Source of the DNA: Metellina segmentata
Lineage: Eukaryota > Arthropoda > Arachnida > Araneae > Tetragnathidae
Assembly (NCBI GenBank): GCA_947359465.1
Contig: OX375876.1
Span: 124,863,444-124,927,443 of the forward strand
Direction of reading: 5' to 3'
Length of the DNA: 64,000 nucleotides
Program-made: the position numbers and the translations under genes
Shown: positions 33,351 through 45,575 of the stretch, piece after piece
Layout: every line of letters begins with the position of its first letter
Numbering within the stretch: position 1 is the stretch's first letter
Notes under the pieces: generated by a model
Seen by the model: the letters and a program-made list of their open reading frames with translations, nothing else
Database searches by the model: none
What the model was told of the DNA's origin: nothing

Positions 33351-34744
33351 GGCGAGCCAAATTTTTACTTTGGCGAATAAAAATTCTGTCAAATTGTAGA
33401 TATAATTTTTTTAGGTTCAAGTCTCTGAGGAATTCTAATTGACCCTCTCTCTAAAATATCGGACACGTTGGCCATCGCAAAATAAGAGTTGTAAACCTCT
33501 TGGCACAGTAAAAGGGACCGCCGATAGTGATAATGAGACCGGAAATGCTCTACAGCACACTTTCTTTTAAGACGTGCCGCTTGTCAACGGCCAAGGATTC
33601 AACAGGTGCCGATTTTTGTGTTTGCAATTTGGAGGCATAAACCAGAAACGACTCCAGTACACGCTGATACGAACTTCCAAATTTTCGATCGCGTGACCTA
33701 AAGATATTATGATAGTTAGCCAAAAATTAAGGTATGGGAGTTGGAAACTTATATAAAAGAAAACCCGTGTACTCCCTTTCTCCTTATAGGTTACCACTAG
33801 TGATTTCGAACGCTGGGTTTAGGTGTTACTAACTTGAAGGTACATTCTAAACCACAAAGCAAAATTTCTGGAATTATATGGATGTATTTTCATAGCACTT
33901 ATCTTCGTCATGATGAAAATCGAAATATGATGAGTGAAAGTTGAGAACACGGGCGATATTTGTTGATGAAACGAAATAGAAAGTTCAAGGAGACAAAGGA
34001 TTCCAAATCACTTTACGCATAGAATCGAAAGTCTTTTATCCCAATTCTACCTTGATGTCTTTTGTCGCAATTTCTTTTCTGTAAATACTCAATTCATGGA
34101 CAGTTCTATTATTGAAATCAAACCCAATAATTTCTCCCCAACTATTTACATTGAAAAATGTCCGTCCCAAAGATAACAATAACAAAAATCTCAGAGATGA
34201 CTCCCCTACCAAAGATTTACAAATCTCCTTAATACTAGCACTAGAATCACTCTTGTAGTTTACTTTAATGCTATCCATACAGTTTGGAACAACTTCAAAA
34301 CTAATTATAGAAAAATTAAACTCTATGTTATTAACAGTTCTAAGAACCTCAAAAGAATTGCTCCTAGCCAAGTTTCTCATGGAAAAAAGTCTCCCTACAA
34401 TATTGATTTTGCTCTTTTTTTAAAAATATTATCTTCTTTCACGGAATTGAAATCATTACTGACCTGACCACTCTCCTGTCATTTTATAAATTGATTTAAA
34501 TAATTTAAACAGGACTTCTACTGAACATTAATGTGCAAATTGGAACAAATTTTACGCGATTCTTGAAAGCAAACTCCCTTCCCCCTTTTCATGTTACCAG
34601 AAAAACTGTCTCCGACAGCAAAATTATTTCTCTTACAAATCACACTAACGAAGCATTCATTGAAGCTTCTACGAAAAGATTTTAACCCTTTTCTCTTCTG
34701 AAAGAAATTAAATCTCAAATTAAGCTTAGAAATTTCTTCTGTCA
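33351..34744. other. Unassigned sequence, possibly decayed LINE upstream part
   Basis: No intact domain. The plus strand from about 34040 gives scattered frames that could be the degraded endonuclease-RT linker of the LINE recognised at 34745, but I cannot confirm this. Confidence 0.3.
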
Positions 34745-35475
34745 CCTTTGTTTGAACAAAATAAGTAAACATTTCTACAAAAAGAAATATGACTCTTTGT
34801 ACAACCAAATTAAAAACATTATCCAAACTCATTCGGATGAAAAATATCGACAACACGTTAAATCTCTTTCCACCACTGGTGGCTCCATCTGGAGGAAAAG
34901 CAAAGCACTTGAAAACAAGAACTCTACCCCTTTTAAACAGGTCTATAGGTCTTGCTCTTTCAAAACCTCAAAAAGCCGAGGCAATTGCTGACAGCCTCGA
35001 GGCAAACTTTCAACTTAATTATAGTATTGATACAACAAACTCAACAAGATCAACTGGCTCAAGACACTTCAATTAAAAATTCTATTGAACCCGCCAAAAC
35101 GTCTGCAATTTCAAAGTTTATCAAAAACCCAAAAAAACTCCCGGAAAAGACCAAATCTCTAACAAAATGCTTAAAAATATCCCTCTGAAAATTTTGTTCC
35201 GTATTACTTTCACTATTAACTATCTTCTCGAGCAGAGATATTTTCCACTCTTTTGGGAAAATGTGCTGTGGTCGTTCCAATACTCAAACGAAATTCTAAT
35301 TCATCCGAACCACGAAACTACCACCTCTTCTAACTTATCGACACTTTCAGTAAAATCTACGAACTTGTACTTCTTAAGATTCAACAACTGTTTTAACAGT
35401 CACAACATCGTCATTCCGATACATTTCGGCTTAAACGCATTTACTCATCATCAACTCCTAAGGAAAATCTAGGAT
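34745..35475 (+). pseudogene. Decayed Jockey-type LINE ORF2 (linker and RT N-terminal part)
   Basis: Plus-strand frames, with several switches, show KKYDSLYNQIKNIIQ, GGSIWRKSKALENK, KPQKAEAIADSLEANF, then PGKDQISNKMLKNIPLKILF and LEQRYFPLFWE. Near 35430 comes IPIHFGLNAFTHHQLL, where active elements have QFGFR..ST..QL. This is the endonuclease-RT linker plus RT motifs 1-3 of Jockey-clade LINEs. Frameshifts and stops throughout. Confidence 0.75.
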
Positions 35476-36464
35476 AATTAAAAGGGAACGCAGGGGTGTT
35501 AATCTCACATCTGCAATTTAGACAATAATTAGACACATAAATACAGAGAGGTAATGGAAAATGCTCGAGTTTAGAGTGATGTCATACAAAAAATGCAAAT
35601 ATTTACAAGGAGAGGAGGAGGTGGGTGTCGGTCTTCATTCCCTCAGGTGAGTGGTACCCATCAGTCTCGAATAGCTCGATAGATGGCGCTGTTCATCTTC
35701 TCTCTTTATTCTGTGAAATTTAAGTTATGGAGAATCAATGAAGTGGTAAGTATTGGTAAATTATTCTTTCACTGCAACTAATCAGTGAAAATTTTCCGCC
35801 AGGTTAAAGTTAAACGAGTTAAACCTGTTCTATACTCAAGGAAAACAATCCTGCAATTCAAAAAATGTCAAGTCCTAAATTTGTATCTAATTTTTCCAAA
35901 TAAAAAAAAAGTATTAAAAAATACCCGGATCTTGGCCTTACATGACGTTACGCTACTGTTATGGAGTGTTGTGCATTAGGGGAATATGTAGAAACTGAGT
36001 ACTTTATATAATTCATGCAGAAAATAAAATAATGAAGAATAAGCAAGTTGCATTTAAAAAAATTGGAGCTGTGTGTAAATTTGAAAATAATGCTACAGAT
36101 GGGTCTCTTTCATTCAAAAAGTGCCTCAGCGTGTAAAACTATCCTTGTATGCCCATTTACTTGACGCTGTTTGCCGCAACATGGCTAAGTACGGCCCCTT
36201 GCGTGGTAAAACTCACCGAACCTAACCTCATGCAGATGAAGTGGAAGAAATTATGGTCCTGCATTATATGATACATATAAATTAAATCGAATTCATATCG
36301 AGCACATACTTACAAAATACAAAAAAAAAAGTCAACTCACCAAGAAGGAGTTGTCCTATTACGATAAAAATGGGTGGATGTGAAGAACGTACGTAGAAAA
36401 ACAAACGATTAAAATTTCAGAACAATTAAATGATTTATTTCAGAGTTTGATTGGAGGGAGGAAG
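35476..36464. other. Unassigned sequence
   Basis: AT-rich. Several short frames, none with recognisable features. Confidence 0.3.
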
Positions 36465-36672
36465 TCAATTAGGCGTGAGTCCACCTCTGGACTGGATGCA
36501 AGCTGTCACCCGGTGTGACATAGACTGAAAAAGTTCCCGGGTGGTGTTCTGTGAAATTAATTGCCGTCTTCAACTGTCGGGTTAAAGTGTCAACATTCCG
36601 GGATGGTTGCAATCGCCTTTCCATAACGTCCCAAATATGCTCTATGGGAGATAGATCAGGAGACCTAGCTTC
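36465..36672 (-). pseudogene. Tc1-like transposase C-terminal fragment
   Basis: Minus-strand reading: RSPDLSPIEHIWDVMERRLQ then VDTLTRQLKTAIN and later VTPGDSLHPVQRWTHA. The PDL.PIEH.WD..ERR block with the third catalytic acidic residue (Glu of IEH) is diagnostic of Tc1-type DD34E transposases. The remainder of the gene is missing, cut by the SINE at 36727. Confidence 0.75.
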
Positions 36673-36726
36673 TGAAATAATAACTGTAATTCTGTAATAA
36701 GAATAATAAGAATAACTTCTGTAATA

Positions 36727-36870
36727 CGCCGACCAACCGGTATAGTGTTTAAGGTGTCAGCCTCTAGATCGGAAGGTCCCTGGTTCGAATCCGGGTTCGG
36801 GCATGGATGTTTGTAAGCGTATACCAACTCAGGTGTTGCTTCGTCATCTGAACATCGTTCAAAATTACTA
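36727..36870 (+). repeat. tRNA-derived SINE, second copy (truncated)
   Basis: Same tRNA-like head as at 12872: TATAGTGTTTAAGGTG and B box GGTTCGAATCC (36782-36792), then CATGGATGTTTGTAAGCG. It lacks about 65 bases of the body seen in the first copy and diverges after about 36870. Confidence 0.78.
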
Positions 36871-36997
36871 AGTATAAATTGTTAGGGGCAATGATGGTCC
36901 TCCCACTGGGTGCTCCTTCACAAGTGACCATCACTTCCGGCCTTGTAGTGGCCAATAACTTAGGTCAAATGTGCCCGCCATTAGAAAGAAAAAAAAC

Positions 36998-37176
36998 TTC
37001 TGTAATAAAACAAATTTATGTTTGAAAAATATTTTTTTGAAATACATTTTGTACGCAATCCCTTCTGCTAGGACACATGTCTTCATTGATTCGAGCGAAG
37101 CGAACCAATGAGAATTGTAAAGCAATAATCCCCCGGGGGTTGGCGAGCGTTATAGAGCAGGGAGCGCGCCCCCTAG
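36998..37176 (+). mobile_element. Helitron 3'-end fragment (family A)
   Basis: Reverse complement of the 3' part of the element at 8725, including AAGACATGTGTCCTAGCAG-like words. It ends with a GC-rich hairpin remnant and CTAG (37173-37176) before T. The 5' part is missing. Confidence 0.75.
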
Positions 37177-37563
37177 TACCTTTGAATTTGCTCTGTTATG
37201 AATAGTGTTAGAAATAAAGGAGGTGGTTTTGGTTTTTTCTCGTGATAGTACATTGGGGTAATATATAGATTGTGTGGAATGTTTTCAGTAAATCATGTAC
37301 GGATGAAAAAGTAATATTCGGTAATAACGATTCGATTGGTCGCTGTTTTGGCGTTAATTGCGTACGACAGAGCCAGAGGTTCAGGGAACAGTCATAAACA
37401 AATGTTTTCCGTTAAATAAAAACCAAAAAAACGTGAAATTCTGGATTAATTGTTTGAGCGGGAAGCTGAATCCATTCGAGGAACATGCCAAGTTATGTCA
37501 ATTCTGAATTGAATTGGAAGCATACGGGTGAAAACTATAGCCGTCTCGCCCTAACACACATTA
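37177..37563. other. Unassigned spacer between two Helitrons
   Basis: No coding or repeat features identified. Confidence 0.3.
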
Positions 37564-39296
37564 TCTCTATATATAAAAGGACGTGTGTATATTCTCTATA
37601 CAAATCTACACCGTTTGACCAATCCACACCAAATTTTGTAAACTTATACTTTAAAAAACTGCGAAAAACATATTCTATTACTTTCCTGTCTTCGGACCAA
37701 TCAGTAGCACTTTAGACCATGAAAATTCACACGCAGGTAGTCCAAAAATGGCAATTTGAGGCCCAATTTTAAAAACTAAAGTTTGTTTTCTTGCAATTTT
37801 TGAATAGTGACAAGGAAACGCGTTCTACAGGAAACTTAATACAGGGAAATGTCACGGTCATATTTTAGCATCACTAAATTTCATAAATCATTAACGTCTT
37901 TATCTATATTTTTCAATGTGTTTTTCGAATTGCTTTATTTCAGCTCAGGAAGTCGAGATTCAACACTTTGCATATATTTCGTTTCTCAAAATACTTCATT
38001 TTAGCATCGGAATTTCGTTTCTGTTTGTATATGTCTCAATTTTTTTTGCAGATTGCAATATAATATTTAGGATGTATATATGAAATGTATATATTTGCAT
38101 CCGAAATAAATTCATAAGCTATCAAGAAGTTAAAAAAGTATTTGTCGTCCAACTTTAATGATTGTTTTTTTCTATGGAAGAGAAGCAATTCTTCATTTTT
38201 TTTCCATCAACATTTAACAATTTCAACCATTTAGCTAGTATAGAATAAACGTCTCATACAAATGTCATTCAACGCTGAATTAGCAGTTCGTGAAGTAGTG
38301 CCATCTAGTATCATACATAGGAAAGAAAAATCTGATCGAAAATATTTATTTCTACAACTCTACTTTTATAAAAGGAAGTGTTTATCTGTTTTTAGTTATC
38401 AAAGTCCCGAAGAATCTGCGACACTTACAGTAATGGGACTTGAAACACAGGTAGACCAAATTGTTTCCAATTTTTGGATCGCGCCGAATTTTAAAATATA
38501 ATCTAGAACATTTTAAAATTAATTTAATGTTATTTTAATGATTATGGTTTTCTTTAGAATTGCAACAGCTTAAAGATATGACATATTCTAAATTTCTGTA
38601 AATCCTATTTACGTTTGAACGCTTCAGAAGAAGATGAAAACAAATAAGAAGTTTTAACGGGAGTTATGTAGTTCTTTTTTTTTATCCTCAAGATCGTTAA
38701 AGATAAATAAAATAAAGGTAAAAATTTCAATGGATTGAAATCTGCGGAAAGTTGAACATTTAATCAATACCTAAAAATATGATTTTCTTTAAACAAAAAT
38801 TTTTTGAATTGTAACTTTTATATTTTTTGCAATACGAAAGCTCTTGCGAAGAATGACCGTCGTTTGAATCGAGATTCGAGAAAGCACAGATTTCATTTCC
38901 TGCGCTCAAACGATCCCACAGCGAAAGAAAGCAAAACAAATAAAAAAACATTTTGACTGGCATTGTTTAGTTCTTTTTAATGAAATCGGGATCGTTAAAG
39001 ATAATTTGAAAATTTCAGCTGATTTGAAATCTGCGGAAAATTTTACACCAGATAAGATACCTTATACATTGGATTTTCTTTTAATAAATAATTTTTCAAT
39101 TAAATATTTATATTTTCGCAAGAGCGTTACGCCGATTGGATCTTTTCGAATTCGAATTTGACCGCATTTGACAGTAAGCGTTGGCCGTGGTGTTGATTTG
39201 CGAAGCGATCAACTGGGGGTTAGCGAGCAGTGGTCACACCTGACCCCACGAAAAGAACTGTCACGGGCAACGCCGTGCTGGCCACACAGGGGCTAG
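37564..39296 (+). mobile_element. Complete non-autonomous Helitron (family B)
   Basis: Starts TCTCTATATATAAAAGGACG after host A (37563). Ends GGCCACACAGGGGCTAG before host T (39297). The terminal GCCAC..GTGGC-type hairpin (perfect in the copy at 57104) directly precedes CTAG. 1733 bp with no Rep or helicase frame. Interior fragments recur inverted at 42164-43100 and 40278-40545. Confidence 0.82.
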
Positions 39297-40277
39297 TTCG
39301 AAATATACTTCAGCGAAGTGCAAACATGTAATCAAGTACAATTTTCTATATCTTTGTAACTCATACTAAAAAACTTTAGATAGGGTCTCCTAAATCTTTG
39401 AAATACGTACATAAGCGTTTTTATTTATGGAGACTAACTCAGCTAAATCGTTTTCATTCACTGATAGAACAATATTTATGATTGTATACATAACAGGAAA
39501 GGGGGAAAAAGAGTTGAAACATAATTAGATGAATTTAACTAAATTGTTTTAAGCTAATAGAATTACATTTTACCAAAGTTGCATGTTGTACTATGTTATG
39601 GTAAAAAAAAAAAATCTAAAGCGTTTTATTTTTTATTTTTAACCGAAGATTCGATTTTTTAGAAACTATGGTCAAATTTGAAGTTATGTACCAGCAAAGT
39701 AAACCACACTCCTAATCACTAAAAAAAATTTCACAAAAAACTCCTATTTGAGTTATTTTAATTTACGAAACAATTAAAAACAATTTTAATGAAATGCTTT
39801 ACTTCAAAAATAATATACATATTAAAAACACTCGTAAAAAATCAATAATTATTTTTATAATATTCTACACAATTTGAAACACTTATCGTTTCAAAGTGAA
39901 CCGTATCTCATTTATGTGAAACACAAAAATAGTTATGTCAGTAAACTAATAAATTAACCAATTTGGTTATCGGTTTTATGATTGGTTCATCTTTTCGATT
40001 AGGTTATCGTTTTTTTTTAAATAGTTATTGTGTTGTAACTATTTTTGAGGCGGGGAGCAACACAGGGAATGGACAGAACAAAAAACCCACTCAATTCTCT
40101 ACCTAACCAAGCACAACAGGTGGGCATCTGTCTCTTTATTGGTTGAAGTTATCTCTCCATATTTAAAAAGTACTCTGAAATTGAGACGAAACGAGTAAAG
40201 AAAATTTTGTTTCGTTTGGATCATGCGTGACGAATAAAAACGTTCACTTGAGTTAAATTTTTTATTTTATTTTTTAG
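39297..40277. other. AT-rich unassigned sequence
   Basis: Nothing supported. Repeated GGTTATCG words occur near 39965-40010. Confidence 0.3.
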
Positions 40278-40545
40278 TCTGCTGACAAATTGTTCCTCTG
40301 CGCAATTTAGAATCTGCGACCTTTTATGCTGTTACCATTCCAAAGAAAACACAAAATTAAATTCCATTAAATTCATTTAAAAATGAATTAGATTGAATTT
40401 TAAAATTCGCCGCGACACAAAAATTGAAAAAAAATTTGGACTACCCGTGTGCCAAATCCCATTATTGTAAGTGCCGTAGATTCATCAGGACTCTGTGATA
40501 ACGAAAAACAAAAACAAACACTTCCTGTTTAATAGATAAGTTCAT
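40278..40545 (-). mobile_element. Helitron family B internal fragment
   Basis: Matches the complement of about 38360-38540 and also 42840-43085. Shared words include ATTGAATTTTAAAATT and GGACTACC(C/T)GTGTGCC. Confidence 0.7.
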
Positions 40546-41085
40546 GGAATAGGGATACACGTACGCATGCATCATGTGCTTAGATTGGTATGGTAAGCTA
40601 ATAAATTTCAATAAAAAAATATTGTATACTTCTTAACGTAGTTTTTACTTTGCGAATTAGTTTTTAAAATGTTCAAATAATTTAATTATTTCTTTATGAG
40701 CACTATACTCTTATAGGTGAATATAATCCTGCCACAATTAAATAGTTTTGTATTGTTCCGCATACAGGGTCACCCTGCTAATAGGGTCTGATTTTTCTGG
40801 ACCGCTGAACTGACCATATTATCGATACTGACTATATGTATACATTTACCGTTAAATAACGTTATAAAGAATGCTTGTTCACTGTAGGTAAAAAATTCAA
40901 ATATTTCACCTGAGCAAATATTTTATTTCGTGAATGAGTTTCAAGAACAATAGAAATAGTTATTTAATTCCACATGCTTTGATTATATATTCTTGGGCAC
41001 AGTTCAGGGCTAACAATTGTCAAAGCAAGTTTTTGAAAATTTCATTCATTATACAAAACAAGTTTGGTAAGTTCGCTATCGCTCG
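40546..41085. other. Unassigned sequence
   Basis: AT-rich, nothing supported. Confidence 0.3.
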
Positions 41086-41240
41086 TTGATTTGGTAAGTT
41101 CGACTGCTCGCTAGCTCTCGTCAACCTCCGATAATTGCTGCGCAATCATGTTTAGTTCGCTTTGCGAACTATACTTTTCAACAATGAGGGGTAGGAGATT
41201 GCTTCACAATCCATCCCCATATGGATCGCTACTAGATTGA
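41086..41240 (-). mobile_element. Degenerate Helitron 3'-end (family A-like)
   Basis: Diverged copy of the GCTCGC..TCGTCAACC..GATAATTGCTGCGCAATC..GTTCGC block of family A. The terminal hairpin and CTAG are not preserved. Confidence 0.5.
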
Positions 41241-41869
41241 TCCCGGACCTCTAGTAGGACATTAATTGAAGGTTCCCTTTCCACTGCGATATTTATCGAA
41301 TGCATCCGAGTTACGGAAAATTGCCTACTTATTTGCGAGATAAGCGGATCCGAATATAAGCCGACCCCAGTATTTTAGCTTTAGAAAACGTTCCAAAATT
41401 TATCGGCTCATACACGGAAATCTGGAACTATAGTGTAAATAAAACCAGATTGTTGTAAAAAATGTCAAGAACAAAACATCTCATTTCACATAAAAAAGGA
41501 AATATTTTAGCATAACATATTGTTAAAATTCAGAGGAAATCTCATCATAATTCTAAATGTTTTAGCTAATCCGTGTTGTTTGTTGTAACAGTACTTCGTG
41601 ATATTTTCACATTCGACTGTTGCTATGGAAACGACGACCGAATGGGCCGGTTCTTCTGAAAAACATTACAAACTTTCTAGCGCGTACTCTCAAATTTTAT
41701 GAATGAATTAATTAAAAAATATAACTGTGTTTATCGTATGCGCGTGCTCCAAATTCATTAACACGTTGAACCACAAGACTCGCTATTACCAATCACAAAG
41801 CGAATAAACCTGAAAAAGATTGCGAATTTTTTTTTATAATAGAAAGAAATCGAGAAAACCCTCCAGTTG
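41241..41869. other. Unassigned sequence
   Basis: No gene or repeat partner identified. Confidence 0.3.
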
Positions 41870-41995
41870 GTTTCTACGAGATACGTCGGCTATCGAGATC
41901 TGACCAATTTTGTAATAACGCGATATCTCGTTATCAAGGTATCGCCGATTTTTGACAATATCGAGATCACGATCTGGTCTATTTTAAGGTCGTCG
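41870..41995 (-). repeat. Dispersed repeat shared with 55779-55905
   Basis: The complement matches 55779-55905: AGACCAGATC(G/T)TGAT, AAAATTGGTCAGATC and GTCGAAAC-like words in the same order. Both copies have internally repeated GAGATA/GATATC words. Confidence 0.65.
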
Positions 41996-42163
41996 TAGTT
42001 GGTTAGACGATAGATATTAATGCAGGATTAATCAAGACAATGTATCGAGCTTAGCTACCACTCCAAAACTTAATTTACGATTGGGTAATATCAATGTAAT
42101 TAAACTCTCCCGTGAAGTACTCTTTGGTAGACAAAGTTAAGTTGTTTCTTGCTTTTTTGGTTA

Positions 42164-43100
42164 CTAGTCACTGGGTAGCCAGCACGGCGAGTGACAGTTC
42201 TTTTCGTGGGGTCAGATGTGACCACTGCTCGCTAACCCCAGATGATTACTACGAATTTCCCTTACGTTTGCTTCACAAACAAACACCACGGGCAACGCCG
42301 CGATGGCCTCGTCATTGTCAAATGCGGTCAAATTCGAATTGCGAAGAGATCCAATCGGCGTGGCGTCATAATCTCTTGCAAAAAAATGTAAATATTTAAT
42401 AGAAACATTATTTATTAAAAGAAATCAAACGTATAAGCTATCTATCTGGTGTCAAATTTTCCGCAGATTTCAAATCCGTTGAAATTATTTATATATCTTT
42501 AACGATCCCGATTTTACAAAAACGAACTAAAAAGTGCCAGTCAGAAAATTTTTATTTGTTTTGCTTTCGTTCGCTGAAAGCTGAGCGCAGGAAATGGAAT
42601 CTGATATCTCGATCAGTAAGGTCAAATGGGAAAAAATATAATAGTTACACTTTAAAAATTATTTATTTAAAGAAAATCCTATTTTTAGGTATGGATCAAA
42701 TGGGAAATTTTCCGAAGATTTCAAAATCGTTGAAATTTTAATTCTTATCTTTAACTATCTAGGAGATAGAAAAAAGAACTACATAACTCTTGTTAACACA
42801 TTATTTTCTTTTTTTCGTTGGCTGAAATCGTTCCTCTGTAAAATCAAACGGAAACGTAAAAAATAAATTCAGAATCTGTCATTTCTTTATGGTGTTGCCA
42901 TTCTAAAGAAAACAATAATAATATTAAATGTCATTAAATTATTTTTATATGTTCTAGATTGAATTTTAAAATTAGGGCTCGCACAAAAATCGCATAAAAT
43001 TCGGACTACCTGTGTGCCAAATCTCATTACTGTAAGTGCCATAGATTCGTGAGGACAGTGCGTGGACGCAGACAAACACTTCCTTTTACAACAGTAGAGA
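42164..43100 (-). mobile_element. Helitron family B, 5'-truncated inverted copy
   Basis: CTAG (42164-42167) follows host A at 42163, the 3' terminus in minus orientation. The body then matches the complement of 38360-39290 with indels. No TCTCTATA 5' end is present near 43100. Together with 37564-39296 it makes a large inverted pair about 2.9 kb apart. Confidence 0.75.
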
Positions 43101-43664
43101 CTAACGGAAAATTTACAAATTCTATGGATGGCCCACGATGGATAGTTGAACCGCCATAGTAGTGCTAACAGTTCTAACTGTGACTGTTACTGAAGAATTT
43201 CTGTGAATCCAAACTGTGATTTTAAATTGTGGCTGAATCTGATTGTGTGAAGTTCCTCTGAGCCACAAGTAGCAACGGGATGCTCATACTTATTTTCTAA
43301 AATTATTTTGTAGCAAAAATTTGTAAACTTTATACACATCTGAGTCAATAACGGCGTGGGTTAGTATGCCAGAGAACCCGGTACGAACCCCAAAATATCT
43401 TTTCATCCAGAATAACTGAAATATCCGCACAAAAATATTTTAATTTAATCAAAAGCCACTCCAACAATCTACAATTTAAACTGAATTAAATATTTTTGTT
43501 CAAGCGATGAGTCGTTTTTTGTACTGTATTAAGTCCGTTATTTCTTTCCCTAAAGATACTATTTCCTCTCAATAAACTAATGCAGGTAACTTAGAAGTAC
43601 ATAACAGGTCTTTGCAGATTCCAATATATTTGTTTTGAGCGTTATTTAAGATAAATACTAGTAA
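43101..43664. other. Unassigned sequence
   Basis: No supported gene. Confidence 0.3.
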
Positions 43665-44062
43665 AGCAGTACAAAAACATAAGAACATTTTATTGAATCA
43701 CATAAGCCCCATTCTGTGCTATGACTTTGTGCCGTGTTTCTGGCAGCTGGGAAATTCCTTTTTAAAAAATCATTGGGCTTATTTGTAAAGAAGTTATCGA
43801 GGTGCTGTTTGACAGTCTCCAAAGAATAGAACTACAGGCAGTTCAAAGAATTTTGAAGTGACCTGAATGGGGTGAAAATCTGAGAGGGCAAGGTCTGGTG
43901 AATATTGGGTTGACACAAAACATCCAATCAACACTCAATGTCTTTGTCAGACATTCAGAGTAATGTGGGGCCGAGCATTGTCATGCTAGAATACAACACC
44001 TCGACGATGGGTCAGTTCTGGTCTCTTTGCGTCGATTTCTGCTTTTCATACTGTCTACGGTC
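43665..44062 (-). pseudogene. mariner transposase, C-terminal part
   Basis: Minus-strand reading: AEIDAKRPELTHRRGVVF, HDNARPHITL, then YSPDLALSDFHPI, LPVVLFFGDCQTAP and near the end SQNGTKS/MGLM-like sequence. The HDNARPH block with the second catalytic Asp and the YSPDLA.SD block with the third Asp (DD34D) identify a mariner. Stops and frame shifts are frequent. The N-terminal half is at 45237-45570. Confidence 0.8.
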
Positions 44063-45236
44063 ATGAGATTTCCCCACTTTGGTCCTTCGAGATCTATTTT
44101 TAGAGGTCATAAAAGGGGGTTCTTTTCCCTAGCCTCGCTCAAAGGTCCCACTTTACACTATGGTATCCTATAGCCAGGGCCGGATTTAAGAGTATGCCGC
44201 CTATAGGCTCAAGTCCGTTTGCCGCCCCCTCTGTAGTTCATATTTGCTTAATACATTTGTTTAATACAGTAAAAGGATAGAGTTCATTGGTGTTTTCATC
44301 TTCTTTAGACAAAGTTTTTTTGTTTGTTTCAGAACACGTTCTTGTTCTTGAAGTTTCAGTTTTGTTCTTATTTTGTATTCAGCGCCACTGAGTCCCTTCC
44401 TACCGTCACTCATAGTAGCTAGTAGGGAGTAGCCGACTTGTTAAAAACTGTATGTTATGTATTGGAATACTCTAAACTATAAGGCTAAATTGTAACAAAC
44501 ACGAACACGCCTCGCTCAACACAATCATCAACGATCCCGTTGTGCACACCGATAGACATGAATGACAGCGTCAGACTCAAGACTAGACAGACACTACACT
44601 ACTGACAGCGGAGTCACTGGGCCTTCCACCAACAGTTGTGCCAGATCGGCTACAGTTTTGTCAGATCGAATCGCTGCGCTAGTGCCAGTGTAAAAAATTA
44701 CACATACAAGATTACGTGCTGTGGATTTGTATTATGTTATAGTTTTATAAAGTAGGCTATATAGAAGGACTAAAACAAATTTTATTTACATGTATTCTTA
44801 AATTCGTACGGAAAATATTATTAACGTCTGAAATACTTCATTTCAACTTTTGAATAAATTGCCAAACTGCCGCCCCTGAAAAATTTGCCGCTCTAGGCTG
44901 CAGCCTACTTAGCCTATTTAGAAATACGGCCCTGCCTATAGCGGTGCTGAGAAATCTATTTTTAGAAACAGTATATGTAATGTGTCGTTTTCCTTAGCCT
45001 CGTTACAGGTCCCTTTTTTAACTGATGTCTTGCTTTTACTGTAATATAATCTTGCTCGTCCACACTCAACGTGGCAGGACCTCTGTAACTTACTCGTCCA
45101 CACTTAGCTTGGCAGGACGTTTGTCACCTTGTTCAGTGTTGCATTAAATTTGTTATTGTTTTGAAAACTTATTTGTCTGTCTGATTCTCGGGACCACAGT
45201 CGTCCTATTTAAATACTGTCATTTGAGAACAGTATT
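44063..45236. mobile_element. Insertion inside mariner (possible solo LTR) carrying a hAT MITE
   Basis: The mariner reading frame stops at 45237 and resumes at 44062. The intervening DNA begins TGTCTACGG and ends near TATTTTTA. After excluding the hAT element 44175-44934 it is about 410 bp and contains two related 80 bp segments (ATCTATTTTTAGA..TTTTCC(C/T)TAGCCTCG..GGTCCC) either side of the hAT copy. A solo LTR is possible but unproven. Confidence 0.45.
44175..44934. mobile_element. Non-autonomous hAT element (MITE)
   Basis: Inverted termini CAGGGCCGGATTTAAG and AAATACGGCCCTG. A perfect 8 bp target duplication CCTATAGC lies at 44167-44174 and 44935-44942. 760 bp, no transposase frame. The CAGGGCCGG..A terminus and 8 bp duplication are standard for hAT. 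Confidence 0.9.
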
Positions 45237-45575
45237 TTTACCAATTTATTGTCTGATTTTGTGTCAACAATTCATAGTAAATAATTCCTTTGTAGTCCCA
45301 CCATACAGAAACCATTACTTTTTTGGGATGCAGTCCCCCTCTCGATGTTAAGTGAGGCATCATCTTCGAGGCTGAAATTTCCTCGCTTAAATTTAACAAA
45401 CCACCTTCGAACTGATGCCTCATAAACATCACTATGTTCATATACAGCACACATTTTACGAGAAGTCTGACTTGCATTTTTTCCTTCCTTAAAATAAAAG
45501 AGCATAATATGATTAAAACGAACGTTTTGTTTCTACACACAGCACAGCAGTGAAACAAAAATTATGCCACAACAC
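45237..45575 (-). pseudogene. mariner transposase, N-terminal and start of catalytic part
   Basis: Two overlapping minus frames give FYFKEGKNASQTSRKMCAVY (here as LFYFKEGKNASQTS and KMCAVYEHSDV) and SVRRWFVKFKRGNFSLEDDA, the mariner helix-turn-helix DNA-binding region. They then jump straight to GLHPKKVMVSVWWDYKGIIYYELL of the catalytic domain. The region in between, including the first catalytic Asp, is deleted. Reading ends at NQTIN where the insertion begins. Confidence 0.85.

Noticed and set aside
35785..35979. 64-codon frame
   Set aside because: Lysine-rich translation of AT-rich DNA with no features.
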